A stretch of DNA of 64,000 bases from Haloimpatiens sp042688525 (GTDB lineage: Bacteria > Bacillota > Clostridia > Clostridiales > Clostridiaceae). The notes beneath the pieces were generated by a model that saw only the letters and a list, made by a program, of their open reading frames with translations, did not search any database and was not told the DNA's origin. This document shows, in pieces, positions 54,243 to 63,160 of this stretch; the first letter of the stretch is position 1, and each line of letters begins with the position of its first letter. The stretch spans positions 248,001 to 312,000 of the forward strand of contig NZ_JBHWAB010000001.1 of NCBI RefSeq assembly GCF_042688525.2, given 5' to 3'. The position numbers and the translations under genes are program-made.

Positions 54243-56249
54243 ATGAAGAAATTTTCTAGTGCAGCGGTATGGATAGTAGTTTTGGTATTAGTGATGTTTG
54301 CAGCATTAGCACTAGTAGAATCAGGTAAAAATGCCAATACCATATCTTTTGGAAAATTCAAGCAGGAATGGATAGGAGATAATGTAGTAAGTATACAAGT
54401 TAAACCAGATGAGACATTAACAGCTAAGTTAAAAGATGGAAAACAAATTCAAACTATTGTTGATAAAGATAGACTTTATGAATTTATGAAAGAATATCCA
54501 AAACCTCAAGTTAATGAAGAATATGTAGCTCCAGCAAAGTCACCAATATGGTTAAGCTGGTTACCTACAATTATAGCAATACTTATGCTAGTTGGATTTT
54601 GGTTTATATTTATGCAACAAGCTCAAGGTGGCGGTAATAGAGGAGTAATGAACTTTGGTAAAAGTAAAGCTAAATTAGCCACAAATGATAAGAGGAAGGT
54701 TACATTTAAGGATGTTGCAGGTGCTGATGAAGAAAAAGGAGAATTGCAGGAGATAGTTGAATTTTTAAAATCACCAAAAAAATATATAGAAGTAGGAGCT
54801 AGAATACCTAAAGGTGTTTTACTAGTAGGACCACCGGGAACAGGTAAAACATTACTTGCTAAAGCTGTAGCAGGTGAGGCTGGAGTACCTTTCTTTAGTA
54901 TCTCAGGTTCAGATTTCGTTGAAATGTTTGTTGGAGTAGGTGCTTCAAGAGTTAGAGATTTATTTGAACAGGCAAAGAAAAATTCTCCATGTATTGTATT
55001 TATTGATGAAATAGATGCTGTAGGTAGACAAAGAGGAGCTGGACTTGGCGGAGGACATGACGAAAGAGAACAAACTTTGAACCAGCTTTTGGTAGAAATG
55101 GATGGATTTGGAGTAAATGAAGGAATAATAATGATAGCAGCAACTAATAGACCAGATATTTTAGATCCAGCGTTATTAAGACCTGGTAGATTTGATAGAC
55201 AGATATTAGTTGCCCAACCAGATGTAAAAGGTAGAGAAGAAATATTAAAAGTTCATTCAAAAAATAAACCATTAGTTGAGGATGTTAAACTTGATGTATT
55301 AGCTAAAAGGACACCAGGATTTACCGGTGCAGATCTTGAAAATCTAATGAATGAAGCTGCACTTTTAACAGTAAGGAATAATAAGAAAGCAATAGGAATG
55401 GAAGAATTGGAAGAAGCCATAACAAGAGTTGTGGCAGGACCAGAAAAGAAAAGTAGGGTTATTAGTGATAAAGATAAAAGACTTACAGCTTACCATGAAG
55501 GCGGTCATGCAGTAGTTGCTAAGTTTTTACCAAATGCTGACCCAGTACATGAAATAAGTATAATTCCAAGAGGAATGGCAGGTGGATATACTATGCATTT
55601 GCCAGAAGAGGATAGAGCATATACTTCTAAATTAAGACTTGAAGATGAAATGGTTAGTTTATTAGGAGGAAAAGTAGCAGAAAGGCTAATAATTGGAGAT
55701 ATAAGTACTGGAGCTAAAAATGATATTGATAGAGCCACAGCTATTGCAAGAAAAATGGTTATGGAGTTTGGAATGAGTGATGAACTAGGACCAATTGCAT
55801 TTGGTAGTGGGCATGAAGAAGTATTTCTTGGAAGAGATATAGGAAGATCAAGAAATTATGGTGAAGAAGTAGCTTCTAAGATTGATAGTGAGATAAAAAG
55901 GCTTATTGATGAAGCTTACATGAAAGCAGAAAGAATACTAACAGAAAATATAGATAAACTTCATTCAGTTGCAAAGGCCTTAATAGAAAAAGAAAAATTG
56001 AATGCTGATGAATTTAACGGCATAATAGATGGAAAAATTGATGTAGAAAAAATGATATTAGAAAAAAATGAAGAAATGAAAAAAATATCAAATTCAGAAA
56101 ATGAATCACAAGAAGAAAAATCTGATGAGATAAAAGAAATTAATGAGGATAGTAGTGAAAAAATTAGTGAAGAAATTGCAGCTAATAGTGTAGAAGTTGC
56201 AACTAATGATGTAGAATCAAATAATAACAATGATAATAAAATGGAATAA
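54243..56249 (+). CDS. ftsH: ATP-dependent zinc metalloprotease FtsH
   Basis: A 668-residue membrane AAA protease that degrades membrane and regulatory proteins. Two transmembrane helices flank an extracellular segment (about 7-24 and 103-125). The AAA module has GPPGTGKT (196-203), Walker B FIDEIDAVGR and the SRH region NRPDILDPALLRPGRFD. The zinc site HEGGH begins at His418. The C-terminal tail is long, acidic and Asn-rich (ENESQEEKSDEIKE to the end). GAAAGGGGAGG precedes the ATG. Confidence 0.97.
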   Translation: MKKFSSAAVWIVVLVLVMFAALALVESGKNANTISFGKFKQEWIGDNVVSIQVKPDETLTAKLKDGKQIQTIVDKDRLYEFMKEYPKPQVNEEYVAPAKSPIWLSWLPTIIAILMLVGFWFIFMQQAQGGGNRGVMNFGKSKAKLATNDKRKVTFKDVAGADEEKGELQEIVEFLKSPKKYIEVGARIPKGVLLVGPPGTGKTLLAKAVAGEAGVPFFSISGSDFVEMFVGVGASRVRDLFEQAKKNSPCIVFIDEIDAVGRQRGAGLGGGHDEREQTLNQLLVEMDGFGVNEGIIMIAATNRPDILDPALLRPGRFDRQILVAQPDVKGREEILKVHSKNKPLVEDVKLDVLAKRTPGFTGADLENLMNEAALLTVRNNKKAIGMEELEEAITRVVAGPEKKSRVISDKDKRLTAYHEGGHAVVAKFLPNADPVHEISIIPRGMAGGYTMHLPEEDRAYTSKLRLEDEMVSLLGGKVAERLIIGDISTGAKNDIDRATAIARKMVMEFGMSDELGPIAFGSGHEEVFLGRDIGRSRNYGEEVASKIDSEIKRLIDEAYMKAERILTENIDKLHSVAKALIEKEKLNADEFNGIIDGKIDVEKMILEKNEEMKKISNSENESQEEKSDEIKEINEDSSEKISEEIAANSVEVATNDVESNNNNDNKME

Positions 56250-56257
56250 GAATAGAT

Positions 56258-56298
56258 AATTAAAAGCAGAAGTTTTTTAAACTTCTGCTTTTAATTTA
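56258..56298 (+). terminator. Terminator of ftsH
   Basis: ATTAAAAGCAGAAGTTT pairs perfectly with AAACTTCTGCTTTTAAT, followed by TTATAAG. Confidence 0.85.
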
Positions 56299-56378
56299 TA
56301 AGAAAATTATTCTTATAAAATTTATAAATATACTTATATCTTTATTCTAAATCAATTAAAATGTAATTAACAATATAA

Positions 56379-56451
56379 TCAACTTTCCCAGAGGGAAATA
56401 ATTAATGCAATAAATATATAGATAGAAAGTATTTTTTATGTGAAAGTTGAG
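56379..56451. repeat. Foldback MITE-like element, copy 9 (73-bp degenerate form)
   Basis: TCAACTTTCCCAG at the left and TATGTGAAAGTTGAG at the right are the family ends. The interior is short and largely unrelated. The flanks carry a 7-bp direct repeat AATATAA (56372-56378 and 56453-56459). It ends 31 bp before the thioesterase start, so it could supply leader or promoter sequence. Confidence 0.6.
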
Positions 56452-56482
56452 TAATATAATTTTGCATAGGAGATGTATAGTG

Positions 56483-56869
56483 ATGGATTTTAATATAAAA
56501 GAAGGACTAAATTGTTTAATAGAAAAAAAAGTAACACAAAATGATACAGCAGTTAAATTCGAGTCAGGAACTCTTCAAGTTTTTGCTACTCCTGGAATGA
56601 TAGCACTTATGGAAAATACATCAAAAAATTGTGTGGATTTACATTTGCCATGCGGATATACTACTGTAGGTATAGAAGTTAGAATTAGACATATTAAAGC
56701 TACACCAATAGGTATGAAAGTTAAATGTGAAGCAAAGTTAGTTAAAGTAGAAGGTAAAAAACTATATTTTAATGTTACAGCATGGGATGAAATAGGAAAG
56801 ATTGGAATAGGTACACATGTACGTTATATAGTACATGAAAAAGAGTTTATGGAGAAAATACAAGACTAA
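56483..56869 (+). CDS. Hotdog-fold thioesterase, FlK-like (COG5496)
   Basis: A 128-residue protein resembling the fluoroacetyl-CoA thioesterase family: FATPGMIALMENTSKNCV, the TTVGIEVRIRHIKATPIGMKV segment and WDEIGKIGIGTHVRYIV. It likely hydrolyses a short acyl-CoA in the cytoplasm; the substrate is unknown. A longer frame begins at 56447 inside foldback copy 9. AGGAGAT is better placed for ATG 56483 (GTG 56480 is possible). Confidence 0.82.
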   Translation: MDFNIKEGLNCLIEKKVTQNDTAVKFESGTLQVFATPGMIALMENTSKNCVDLHLPCGYTTVGIEVRIRHIKATPIGMKVKCEAKLVKVEGKKLYFNVTAWDEIGKIGIGTHVRYIVHEKEFMEKIQD

Positions 56870-56987
56870 TGCTAAAAATCGTAATATAATGTGATGTACT
56901 TTATTTGTGATATTGTTATTATAATGATAAAATTTAAGTTATTACTATAACATGTAACAAAAGAAAAATGATAAGGATGGTGGGTGT

Positions 56988-58658
56988 ATGAAAAGTGATA
57001 TACAAATTGCACAAAATGCTTCCATGGAGCTTATTGAAGATGTTGCTAAAGGAATAGGTTTGAATCATGATGATATTGATTTGTATGGAAAGTACAAGTG
57101 TAAAATTTCTTTGGATGTTTTGAGAGAAAAGCAACAAAAAACAGATGGTAAATTGATTTTAGTTACGGCTATTAATCCAACTCCAGCGGGAGAAGGTAAG
57201 TCAACTGTAACTATAGGGTTAGGAGATGCATTAAATAAGATAAATAAAAAAACAGTTATGGCTTTAAGAGAACCTTCATTAGGACCTGTCTTTGGAATAA
57301 AGGGCGGAGCTGCAGGAGGAGGATATGCTCAAGTAGTACCTATGGAAGATATAAATCTTCATTTTACGGGAGATAATCATGCTATAACTTCAGCTAATAA
57401 TTTGTTATGTGCAGCTATAGATAATCATATACATCAAGGAAACAAGTTAAATATAGATCAAAGAAGAATTATATTTAAAAGAGTTATGGATATGAATGAT
57501 AGGGCTCTTAGAAATATAGTAGTTGGTCTTGGAGGAAAAGTAAATGGTTTTCCAAGAGAAGATGGATTTACAATAACAGTAGCATCAGAAGTAATGGCTA
57601 TTTTATGTTTAGCAAATGATTTGATGGATTTAAAGGATAGATTAGGAAAGATAATTGTTGCATATAATTTAGAGGGAAAGCCTGTGTATTGTAAAGACTT
57701 AAATATGGAAGGAGCTATGGCACTTCTTATGAAGGATGCTATAAAGCCTAATTTAGTTCAAACGCTAGAAAATAATCCTGTTATAATACATGGAGGACCA
57801 TTTGCGAATATTGCTCATGGATGTAATAGTATTATTGCTACGAAGACTGCATTAAAATTAGGAGATTATGTAGTAACAGAGGCTGGATTTGGTGCAGATC
57901 TTGGTGCAGAAAAATTTCTTGATATAAAATGTAGATATGCAGGAATTAAACCAAGTTGTGTTGTAGTTGTTGCTACAATTAGAGCTATTAAACATCATGG
58001 AGGAGTAGCAAAAGATGAATTATCAAATCCAAATATACAAGCGTTATCAATAGGTATAGAAAATTTAGATAAGCAAATAGAAAATATAAAGAAGTATAAT
58101 TTAGATGCTGTAGTGGCAATTAATAGATTTAGTACTGATAGTGAAGAAGAAATTAAATTTATTCAAAATCATTGTGATAAATTGGGAGTAAAGGTATCTT
58201 TAACTGAGGTTTGGGAAAAAGGAAGTGAAGGAGGATTAGATTTAGCTAATAAAGTACTCGAAGTTATTGAAGAGAATAATAATGATTTCAAAGTTTTGTA
58301 CGATGAAAAATTAAGTATAAAAGAGAAAATGAAGATAATAGCAACAGAGATATATGGAGCACAGAAAGTGAATTATACTAAAAAAGCAAGTAATGAAATT
58401 AAAAACCTAGAGAATTTTAAGTTAGATAAATTGCCAATTTGTGTAGCTAAAACACAGTATTCTTTATCAGATAATCCTAAGCTACTTGCAAGGCCTGAAG
58501 GATTTGATATTGAAGTAAAAGAAATTAAAATTTCAAATGGTGCAGGATTTATAGTAGTTTTAACAGGAAATGTTATGACTATGCCAGGATTACCTAAGGT
58601 ACCTGCTGCTAATAATATGGATATCTTTGAGGATGGAGAAATAGTAGGATTGTTTTAA
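56988..58658 (+). CDS. fhs: Formate-tetrahydrofolate ligase
   Basis: Joins formate to THF with ATP, feeding one-carbon units for purine synthesis or the acetyl-CoA pathway. The 556-residue protein has the ATP loop TPAGEGKSTVTIGL, LREPSLGPVFGIKGGAAGGGYAQV, HFTGDNHAITSANNLL and the C-terminal MTMPGLPKVPAANNMDI. These are all strong family signatures. GGATGGTGGG precedes the ATG. It is monocistronic. Confidence 0.97.
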   Translation: MKSDIQIAQNASMELIEDVAKGIGLNHDDIDLYGKYKCKISLDVLREKQQKTDGKLILVTAINPTPAGEGKSTVTIGLGDALNKINKKTVMALREPSLGPVFGIKGGAAGGGYAQVVPMEDINLHFTGDNHAITSANNLLCAAIDNHIHQGNKLNIDQRRIIFKRVMDMNDRALRNIVVGLGGKVNGFPREDGFTITVASEVMAILCLANDLMDLKDRLGKIIVAYNLEGKPVYCKDLNMEGAMALLMKDAIKPNLVQTLENNPVIIHGGPFANIAHGCNSIIATKTALKLGDYVVTEAGFGADLGAEKFLDIKCRYAGIKPSCVVVVATIRAIKHHGGVAKDELSNPNIQALSIGIENLDKQIENIKKYNLDAVVAINRFSTDSEEEIKFIQNHCDKLGVKVSLTEVWEKGSEGGLDLANKVLEVIEENNNDFKVLYDEKLSIKEKMKIIATEIYGAQKVNYTKKASNEIKNLENFKLDKLPICVAKTQYSLSDNPKLLARPEGFDIEVKEIKISNGAGFIVVLTGNVMTMPGLPKVPAANNMDIFEDGEIVGLF

Positions 58659-58696
58659 TTATAGGTTTGAGTTACATAAATGAATAATATATTAAA

Positions 58697-58741
58697 AATA
58701 AAATGTCACCTGAATATTTAGGTGGCATTTTATTTTTTAAA
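58697..58741 (+). terminator. Terminator of fhs
   Basis: AAAATGTCACCT pairs with AGGTGGCATTTT (one G-T pair), followed by ATTTTTTA. Confidence 0.85.
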
Positions 58742-58854
58742 AACACAGAAAAATGAAGTAAAACTTGCAAAAAAATATATACAAAATTCATTTTTTATGG
58801 TATTCTAAGTATGAATAGGGTTAGTTTTTTTATATTTGGTTAGGAGGAAAATCT

Positions 58855-60348
58855 ATGGATAAAGTAGAGAATTTGATAAGTATAAAGAATGAAAATATTC
58901 AAGGAGGAGGTCAAGAAAAGGTTAACATACAACATAATTTAGGCAAAATGACTGCAAGAGAGAGAATATTACAAGTTTTAGATGAAGGCTCGTTTATTGA
59001 AATAGGTAATTTAATAGAAAAAAATGGAGCAGGTGTAATAACTGGTTATGGAACAATAAATGGAAGGTTAGTTTATTTATATAGTCAAGATTATACTGTT
59101 AATGGTGGTTTGATAAATAAAACTAACAGTAATAAAATATGTAGAATAATGAAAATGGCACAAAAAATGGGAGCTCCTTTAATACAAATTATGGATTCTG
59201 TAGGTGCAAAAATATCTGATGGATTAGATGCCTTGGAAGCTTACGGTAAAATAATAAATTTAAATACAAGTCTATCAGGTGTAGTTCCTCAAATAGCAGT
59301 TATAGTTGGACCTTGTGAAGGAATAGCAGCATTAAGTGCTACGATGAGTGATTTTACTATTGTAGTAGATAAGTGTGGAAGCTTATGTATAAATTCATCT
59401 CAAAAGCTTATAGAAAAAGAAGAAAAATATGTTGATAAAAATACATATTCAAATGCAGAAAATGTTAATAGGAATGGTAATGTACAACTAGAAGTGAAAA
59501 CAGAAGATGAAGCATTTAGCTTAATAAAAAAACTAATGAGTTACATTCCCTCTAATAATCTAGAAGTTTCGGTATGTGAAAGTGAACCTGTTGATTTAAA
59601 TATTCCTAAATCAAGATTAGACGAAATTGCTAAAACTGAAAGTTATGATATATATGAAATTATAAATGAGATAAGTGATGAAAAAAGTCTTATTGAAATT
59701 AATTCTAAGTGGCAAAAAGCAATAATTACTGGATTAATAAAAGTTAATGGAATATCAGTTGGAATAATAGCAACAAATAAGAATGTAGAAAAAGGTTGTT
59801 TAAATATAAAAAATATAGATAAGATAAGTAGATTTATTAAAATGTGTGATGCTTTTAATATACCAATATTATCTATGGTTGATACAAAAGGATTTGAGGT
59901 AAGTTTAGAAGAAGAAAAAAATGGACTTGCAGTATTTGCTTCTAAGATAGTTTATTCATTAAGTGAAGCTGAAGTGCCAAAAATTGCTTTGATTATAGGA
60001 GAGGCTTATGGAGCAGGATATATAACATTAGCTAGTAAAGAAACATCGTTTGATATAACATATGCTTGGCCATCTGCTAAAATTTCATTAATAGAGCCAA
60101 GAGAAATGGCAAAGAAATTATATGAAAAGGATATCATTAGTAGTGATAATCCAAGGGAAAAAGAGGAAAAATTAATAGATAGTCATATTGATGAATTTAC
60201 AAGTCCATATTTAGCAGCAGAAAAAGGACATGTTGACGATATAATAATACCTTCAGAGACAAAGCAAAGATTATTTGCCATGTTTGATATGCTTCAAAGT
60301 AAAAGAGAAATAAAATACCCTAAAAAACATGGTAGTATATTGATATAG
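58855..60348 (+). CDS. Carboxyltransferase alpha subunit of a Na+-translocating decarboxylase
   Basis: A 497-residue protein with two crotonase-like halves of the acyl-CoA carboxyltransferase family. It begins KMTARERILQVLDEGSFIEIG, and the second half has GEAYGAGYITLASKE and YAWPSAKISLIEPREMAKKLYE. In this operon it would remove CO2 from an acyl-CoA and pass it to biotin. The first-half signature is atypical (GPCEGIAALSATMSDFTIVV instead of the usual GGAXYSPALTDF form). The substrate may be methylmalonyl-, glutaconyl- or malonyl-CoA. TAGGAGGAAAA precedes the ATG. Confidence 0.82.
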   Translation: MDKVENLISIKNENIQGGGQEKVNIQHNLGKMTARERILQVLDEGSFIEIGNLIEKNGAGVITGYGTINGRLVYLYSQDYTVNGGLINKTNSNKICRIMKMAQKMGAPLIQIMDSVGAKISDGLDALEAYGKIINLNTSLSGVVPQIAVIVGPCEGIAALSATMSDFTIVVDKCGSLCINSSQKLIEKEEKYVDKNTYSNAENVNRNGNVQLEVKTEDEAFSLIKKLMSYIPSNNLEVSVCESEPVDLNIPKSRLDEIAKTESYDIYEIINEISDEKSLIEINSKWQKAIITGLIKVNGISVGIIATNKNVEKGCLNIKNIDKISRFIKMCDAFNIPILSMVDTKGFEVSLEEEKNGLAVFASKIVYSLSEAEVPKIALIIGEAYGAGYITLASKETSFDITYAWPSAKISLIEPREMAKKLYEKDIISSDNPREKEEKLIDSHIDEFTSPYLAAEKGHVDDIIIPSETKQRLFAMFDMLQSKREIKYPKKHGSILI

Positions 60349-60359
60349 GGGGAATAAAA

Positions 60360-60692
60360 ATGTCCATTTTAGAAGGATTAGAAATAACAATCTTTTCTAT
60401 GCTTTTAGTATTTACGGTTTTAGTATGTATAGCATTAATTATAAACATTCAAACCTTTATACTTAGAGATAAGAAGAAAGAAATTAAAGCTGATAAGTCA
60501 GATCTTAAAGTGATAGAAAAGCCTGAAGTAATAGAAGAACAAGATAATGAACTTGAAATAGTGGCAGCTATAATGGCGGCGTTGTCAACTTGTTCAGATG
60601 TGCCAAGTGATAGATTACAAATAAAAAGTATAAGAAGGTTAAATAATGGAAGTAATTGGAGAGATACAGCTATAAAAAGTAGCTTAAAGTAA
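60360..60692 (+). CDS. OadG-like gamma/delta subunit of the decarboxylase
   Basis: A 110-residue protein. Its N-terminal transmembrane helix (LEITIFSMLLVFTVLVCIALIINI) is followed by a charged linker and a short region (EIVAAIMAALS...) typical of the OadG/MmdD family, which assembles the membrane complex. The gene starts 11 bp after the alpha subunit gene, with a GGGGG ribosome binding site. Confidence 0.85.
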   Translation: MSILEGLEITIFSMLLVFTVLVCIALIINIQTFILRDKKKEIKADKSDLKVIEKPEVIEEQDNELEIVAAIMAALSTCSDVPSDRLQIKSIRRLNNGSNWRDTAIKSSLK

Positions 60693-60710
60693 AATGGGAG
60701 GATGAATAAA

Positions 60711-61094
60711 ATGAAAAAATATATTGTTAATGTTAATGGAAATAGATATGAGGTTGAAGTTGAAGAAGTTGAAGGAGATTTTTCTGAAAGTGCAGCAACT
60801 TTAGCACAAGTTGAATCAAAACAACAAAAGAAAGTACCACAGACTAAAACAGCTCCAAAGCCTAAACAATCAAATTCTGAAGGTGAAAAAATCGAATGCC
60901 CAATGCCAGGAAAAATATTAAAAGTAAATGTGTCAAAAGGAGATACATTTAAAAAAGGTGATGTATTATTTGTACTAGAAGCTATGAAAATGGAAAATGA
61001 AATAATGGCACCACATGATGGAAAAATAGTAGAAGTTAATGTATCAGAAGGAATTTCAGTAAACACTGGAGACGTTTTAGCAGTAATTCAATAA
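60711..61094 (+). CDS. Biotin carboxyl carrier subunit of the decarboxylase
   Basis: A 127-residue biotinyl protein. After an N-terminal strand region (KKYIVNVNGNRYEVEVEEVEG) and a Pro/Lys/Gln-rich flexible linker comes a biotinyl domain with EAMKMENEI, where Lys93 carries biotin. It shuttles CO2 from the alpha to the beta subunit. GGGAGG precedes the ATG at 60711; the earlier ATG at 60702 directly abuts that site. Confidence 0.93.
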   Translation: MKKYIVNVNGNRYEVEVEEVEGDFSESAATLAQVESKQQKKVPQTKTAPKPKQSNSEGEKIECPMPGKILKVNVSKGDTFKKGDVLFVLEAMKMENEIMAPHDGKIVEVNVSEGISVNTGDVLAVIQ

Positions 61095-61115
61095 AAGAGG
61101 AAGAGGGAAAAGAAA

Positions 61116-62249
61116 ATGTTGAATGCATTAAGAGAAATTTGGCTTTCTTCTGGATTCGCGGCAATTGGATGGAGACAGATAGTAATGCTTTTAGTTGCAT
61201 TTGTTCTTATATATTTAGCAATTAAAAAAGAATTTGAACCACTTTTACTTATACCAATTTCTTTTGGAATGATATTAGCTAATTTGCCAGCAACAGGTAT
61301 TATGAGTCCTCCAACTAACGGACAGGCTGGAGGATTACTATGGTACTTATATCAAGGAGTAGAAGCAGATATATATCCACCATTGATTTTTCTAGGGGTA
61401 GGAGCTATGACGGATTTTAGTCCATTATTAGCTAACCCTTGGAGTGTTTTGATGGGAGCAGGAGCACAGTTTGGTGTTTTTTTCGCGTTTTTATGCGCTA
61501 TACTTATGGGATTTACACCTCAACAGGCTGCATCTATAGGAATAATAGGAGGAGCAGATGGACCTACTGCAATATATTTATCAAGTAAATTAGCTCCGGA
61601 ACTTTTAGGAGCTATAGCTGTAGCAGCTTATTCGTATATGGCATTAGTTCCAATGATACAACCTCCAATAATGAGAGCATTAACAACTAAGAAAGAACGA
61701 ACAGTAAGAATGGGACAACTTAGAAAAGTTAAAAAAGTTGAAAAAGTTGTATTTCCTATAGTAGTAACTATATTAGTAGTTCTATTACTTCCATCAGTTG
61801 CATCTTTAATTGGTATGTTGATGCTTGGTAATTTATTTAAAGAATGTGGAGTTGTTGAAAGATTGTCAAACACAGCACAGAATGCGCTAACAAATATAGT
61901 AACTATTTTCTTAGGATTAACAGTAGGAGCTACAGCTAGAGGTGAAATATTTATACAACCGGGAACAATCAAGATTGTTGTATTAGGAATGGTTGCATTT
62001 GGAATAAGTACTGCAGCAGGAGTACTTATTGGTAAGATAATGTATAAAGCTACAGGTGGTAAGATAAATCCACTTATAGGAGCAGCAGGTGTTTCAGCTG
62101 TACCTATGGCATCAAGAGTTGCTCAAAAAGTTGGACAAGAAGAGGATCCAGGAAATTTCTTACTTATGAATGCAATGGGACCTAATGTTGCAGGTGTTAT
62201 AGGAACAGCAGTAGCAGCAGGAATACTTCTTACAATGTTTGGGGTATAG
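61116..62249 (+). CDS. Na+-pumping beta subunit of the decarboxylase
   Basis: A 377-residue polytopic protein of the OadB/GcdB/MmdB family. It has LLIPISFGMILANLP, the key GIIGGADGPTAIYLSSKLAP motif with the membrane Asp, and NPLIGAAGVSAVPMASRVAQ with MNAMGPNVAGVIGTAVAAG. It decarboxylates carboxybiotin and exports Na+, conserving energy. About nine membrane helices are visible. It is the last gene of the operon. Confidence 0.94.
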   Translation: MLNALREIWLSSGFAAIGWRQIVMLLVAFVLIYLAIKKEFEPLLLIPISFGMILANLPATGIMSPPTNGQAGGLLWYLYQGVEADIYPPLIFLGVGAMTDFSPLLANPWSVLMGAGAQFGVFFAFLCAILMGFTPQQAASIGIIGGADGPTAIYLSSKLAPELLGAIAVAAYSYMALVPMIQPPIMRALTTKKERTVRMGQLRKVKKVEKVVFPIVVTILVVLLLPSVASLIGMLMLGNLFKECGVVERLSNTAQNALTNIVTIFLGLTVGATARGEIFIQPGTIKIVVLGMVAFGISTAAGVLIGKIMYKATGGKINPLIGAAGVSAVPMASRVAQKVGQEEDPGNFLLMNAMGPNVAGVIGTAVAAGILLTMFGV

Positions 62250-62261
62250 TTAAAAATTAAC

Positions 62262-62289
62262 TTGACAAATAATATTTAGTTGTTAAAAT
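62262..62289 (+). promoter_or_regulatory. Possible promoter of coaX
   Basis: TTGACA (62262-62267), a 16-bp spacer and TAAAAT (62284-62289) lie just after the decarboxylase operon and upstream of a hairpin leader. Confidence 0.55.
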
Positions 62290-62321
62290 TAAATTGTTAA
62301 TCATCGATTATTAAGCTAAGA

Positions 62322-62356
62322 CGTAAGAGCAGCTGTACAGCTGCTCTTATAATTTA
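62322..62356 (+). terminator. Hairpin between the decarboxylase operon and coaX
   Basis: The perfect 12-bp palindrome AAGAGCAGCTGT / ACAGCTGCTCTT has no loop of its own and is followed by ATAATTT. It lies downstream of the possible coaX promoter, so it may be an operon terminator, a coaX leader attenuator, or both. Confidence 0.6.
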
Positions 62357-62372
62357 TAAGGGGTGTTAAAAA

Positions 62373-63152
62373 TTGATTTTAGTTGTAGATGTTGGGAATA
62401 CAAACATTGTTTTAGGTATATATAAAGAAGATAGATTAGTTGTAGAATGGAGATTATCTACACAAGCTACAAGAAGTGCAGATGAATATGGAATTCAAGT
62501 TATGGAGCTATTTAGGCAAAAACAGATAAATGCTAATGATGTAAAGGGAGTTATAATTTCATCAGTAGTTCCTAATATTATGTATTCATTAGAACATATG
62601 ATACAAAAATATTTTAGAGTACAACCTATAGTTGTAGGACCAGGGGTAAAGACAGGTATTAATATAAAATATGATAATCCCAAAGAAGTTGGAGCAGATA
62701 GAATAGTTAATGCAGTAGCAGCTCATGAAATCTATAAAAAACCTCTTATAATAATAGATTTTGGAACAGCCACTACTTTTTGTGTTGTATCAGGAAACGG
62801 AAATTATCTTGGAGGAGTAATATGTCCTGGAATAAGAATATCGTCAGAAGCTTTATTTGAGAGGGCAGCAAAACTTCCTAGAGTAGAATTGTTGAAAACT
62901 AAAAAGATAATATGTAAAAATACAGTAAAAAGTATGCAAGCAGGAATAGTTTATGGTTATATTGGGCAAGTTGATTATATAGTAAATAAGATAAAAGAAG
63001 AAATGAGAGAATTAGGAGAAAATGAAACTTTTGTTGTAGCCACTGGAGGATTTGCTAAACTTATATATGGTGAATCTAAAACAATAGATGTAATAAATCC
63101 TATTTTAACTTTACAAGGATTAAAGATTATATATGAGAAGAATGCAAAGTAG
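62373..63152 (+). CDS. coaX: Type III pantothenate kinase
   Basis: Phosphorylates pantothenate, the first step of CoA synthesis. The 259-residue ASKHA-fold protein has the phosphate loop VVDVGNTNIVLGIY, VGADRIVNAVAAHEIY, the acid IIDFGTATTFCVV and the GGVICPGIRIS segment. It starts with TTG after AAGGGGTG. dusB begins 8 bp after its stop codon, so they are co-transcribed. Confidence 0.95.
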   Translation: MILVVDVGNTNIVLGIYKEDRLVVEWRLSTQATRSADEYGIQVMELFRQKQINANDVKGVIISSVVPNIMYSLEHMIQKYFRVQPIVVGPGVKTGINIKYDNPKEVGADRIVNAVAAHEIYKKPLIIIDFGTATTFCVVSGNGNYLGGVICPGIRISSEALFERAAKLPRVELLKTKKIICKNTVKSMQAGIVYGYIGQVDYIVNKIKEEMRELGENETFVVATGGFAKLIYGESKTIDVINPILTLQGLKIIYEKNAK

Positions 63153-63160
63153 GTGTGTGA

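Noticed and set aside
60449..61066. Minus-strand frame of 205 codons opposite the decarboxylase operon
   Set aside because: It is antisense to two well-supported genes and shows only Ser/Phe-rich low-complexity sequence.
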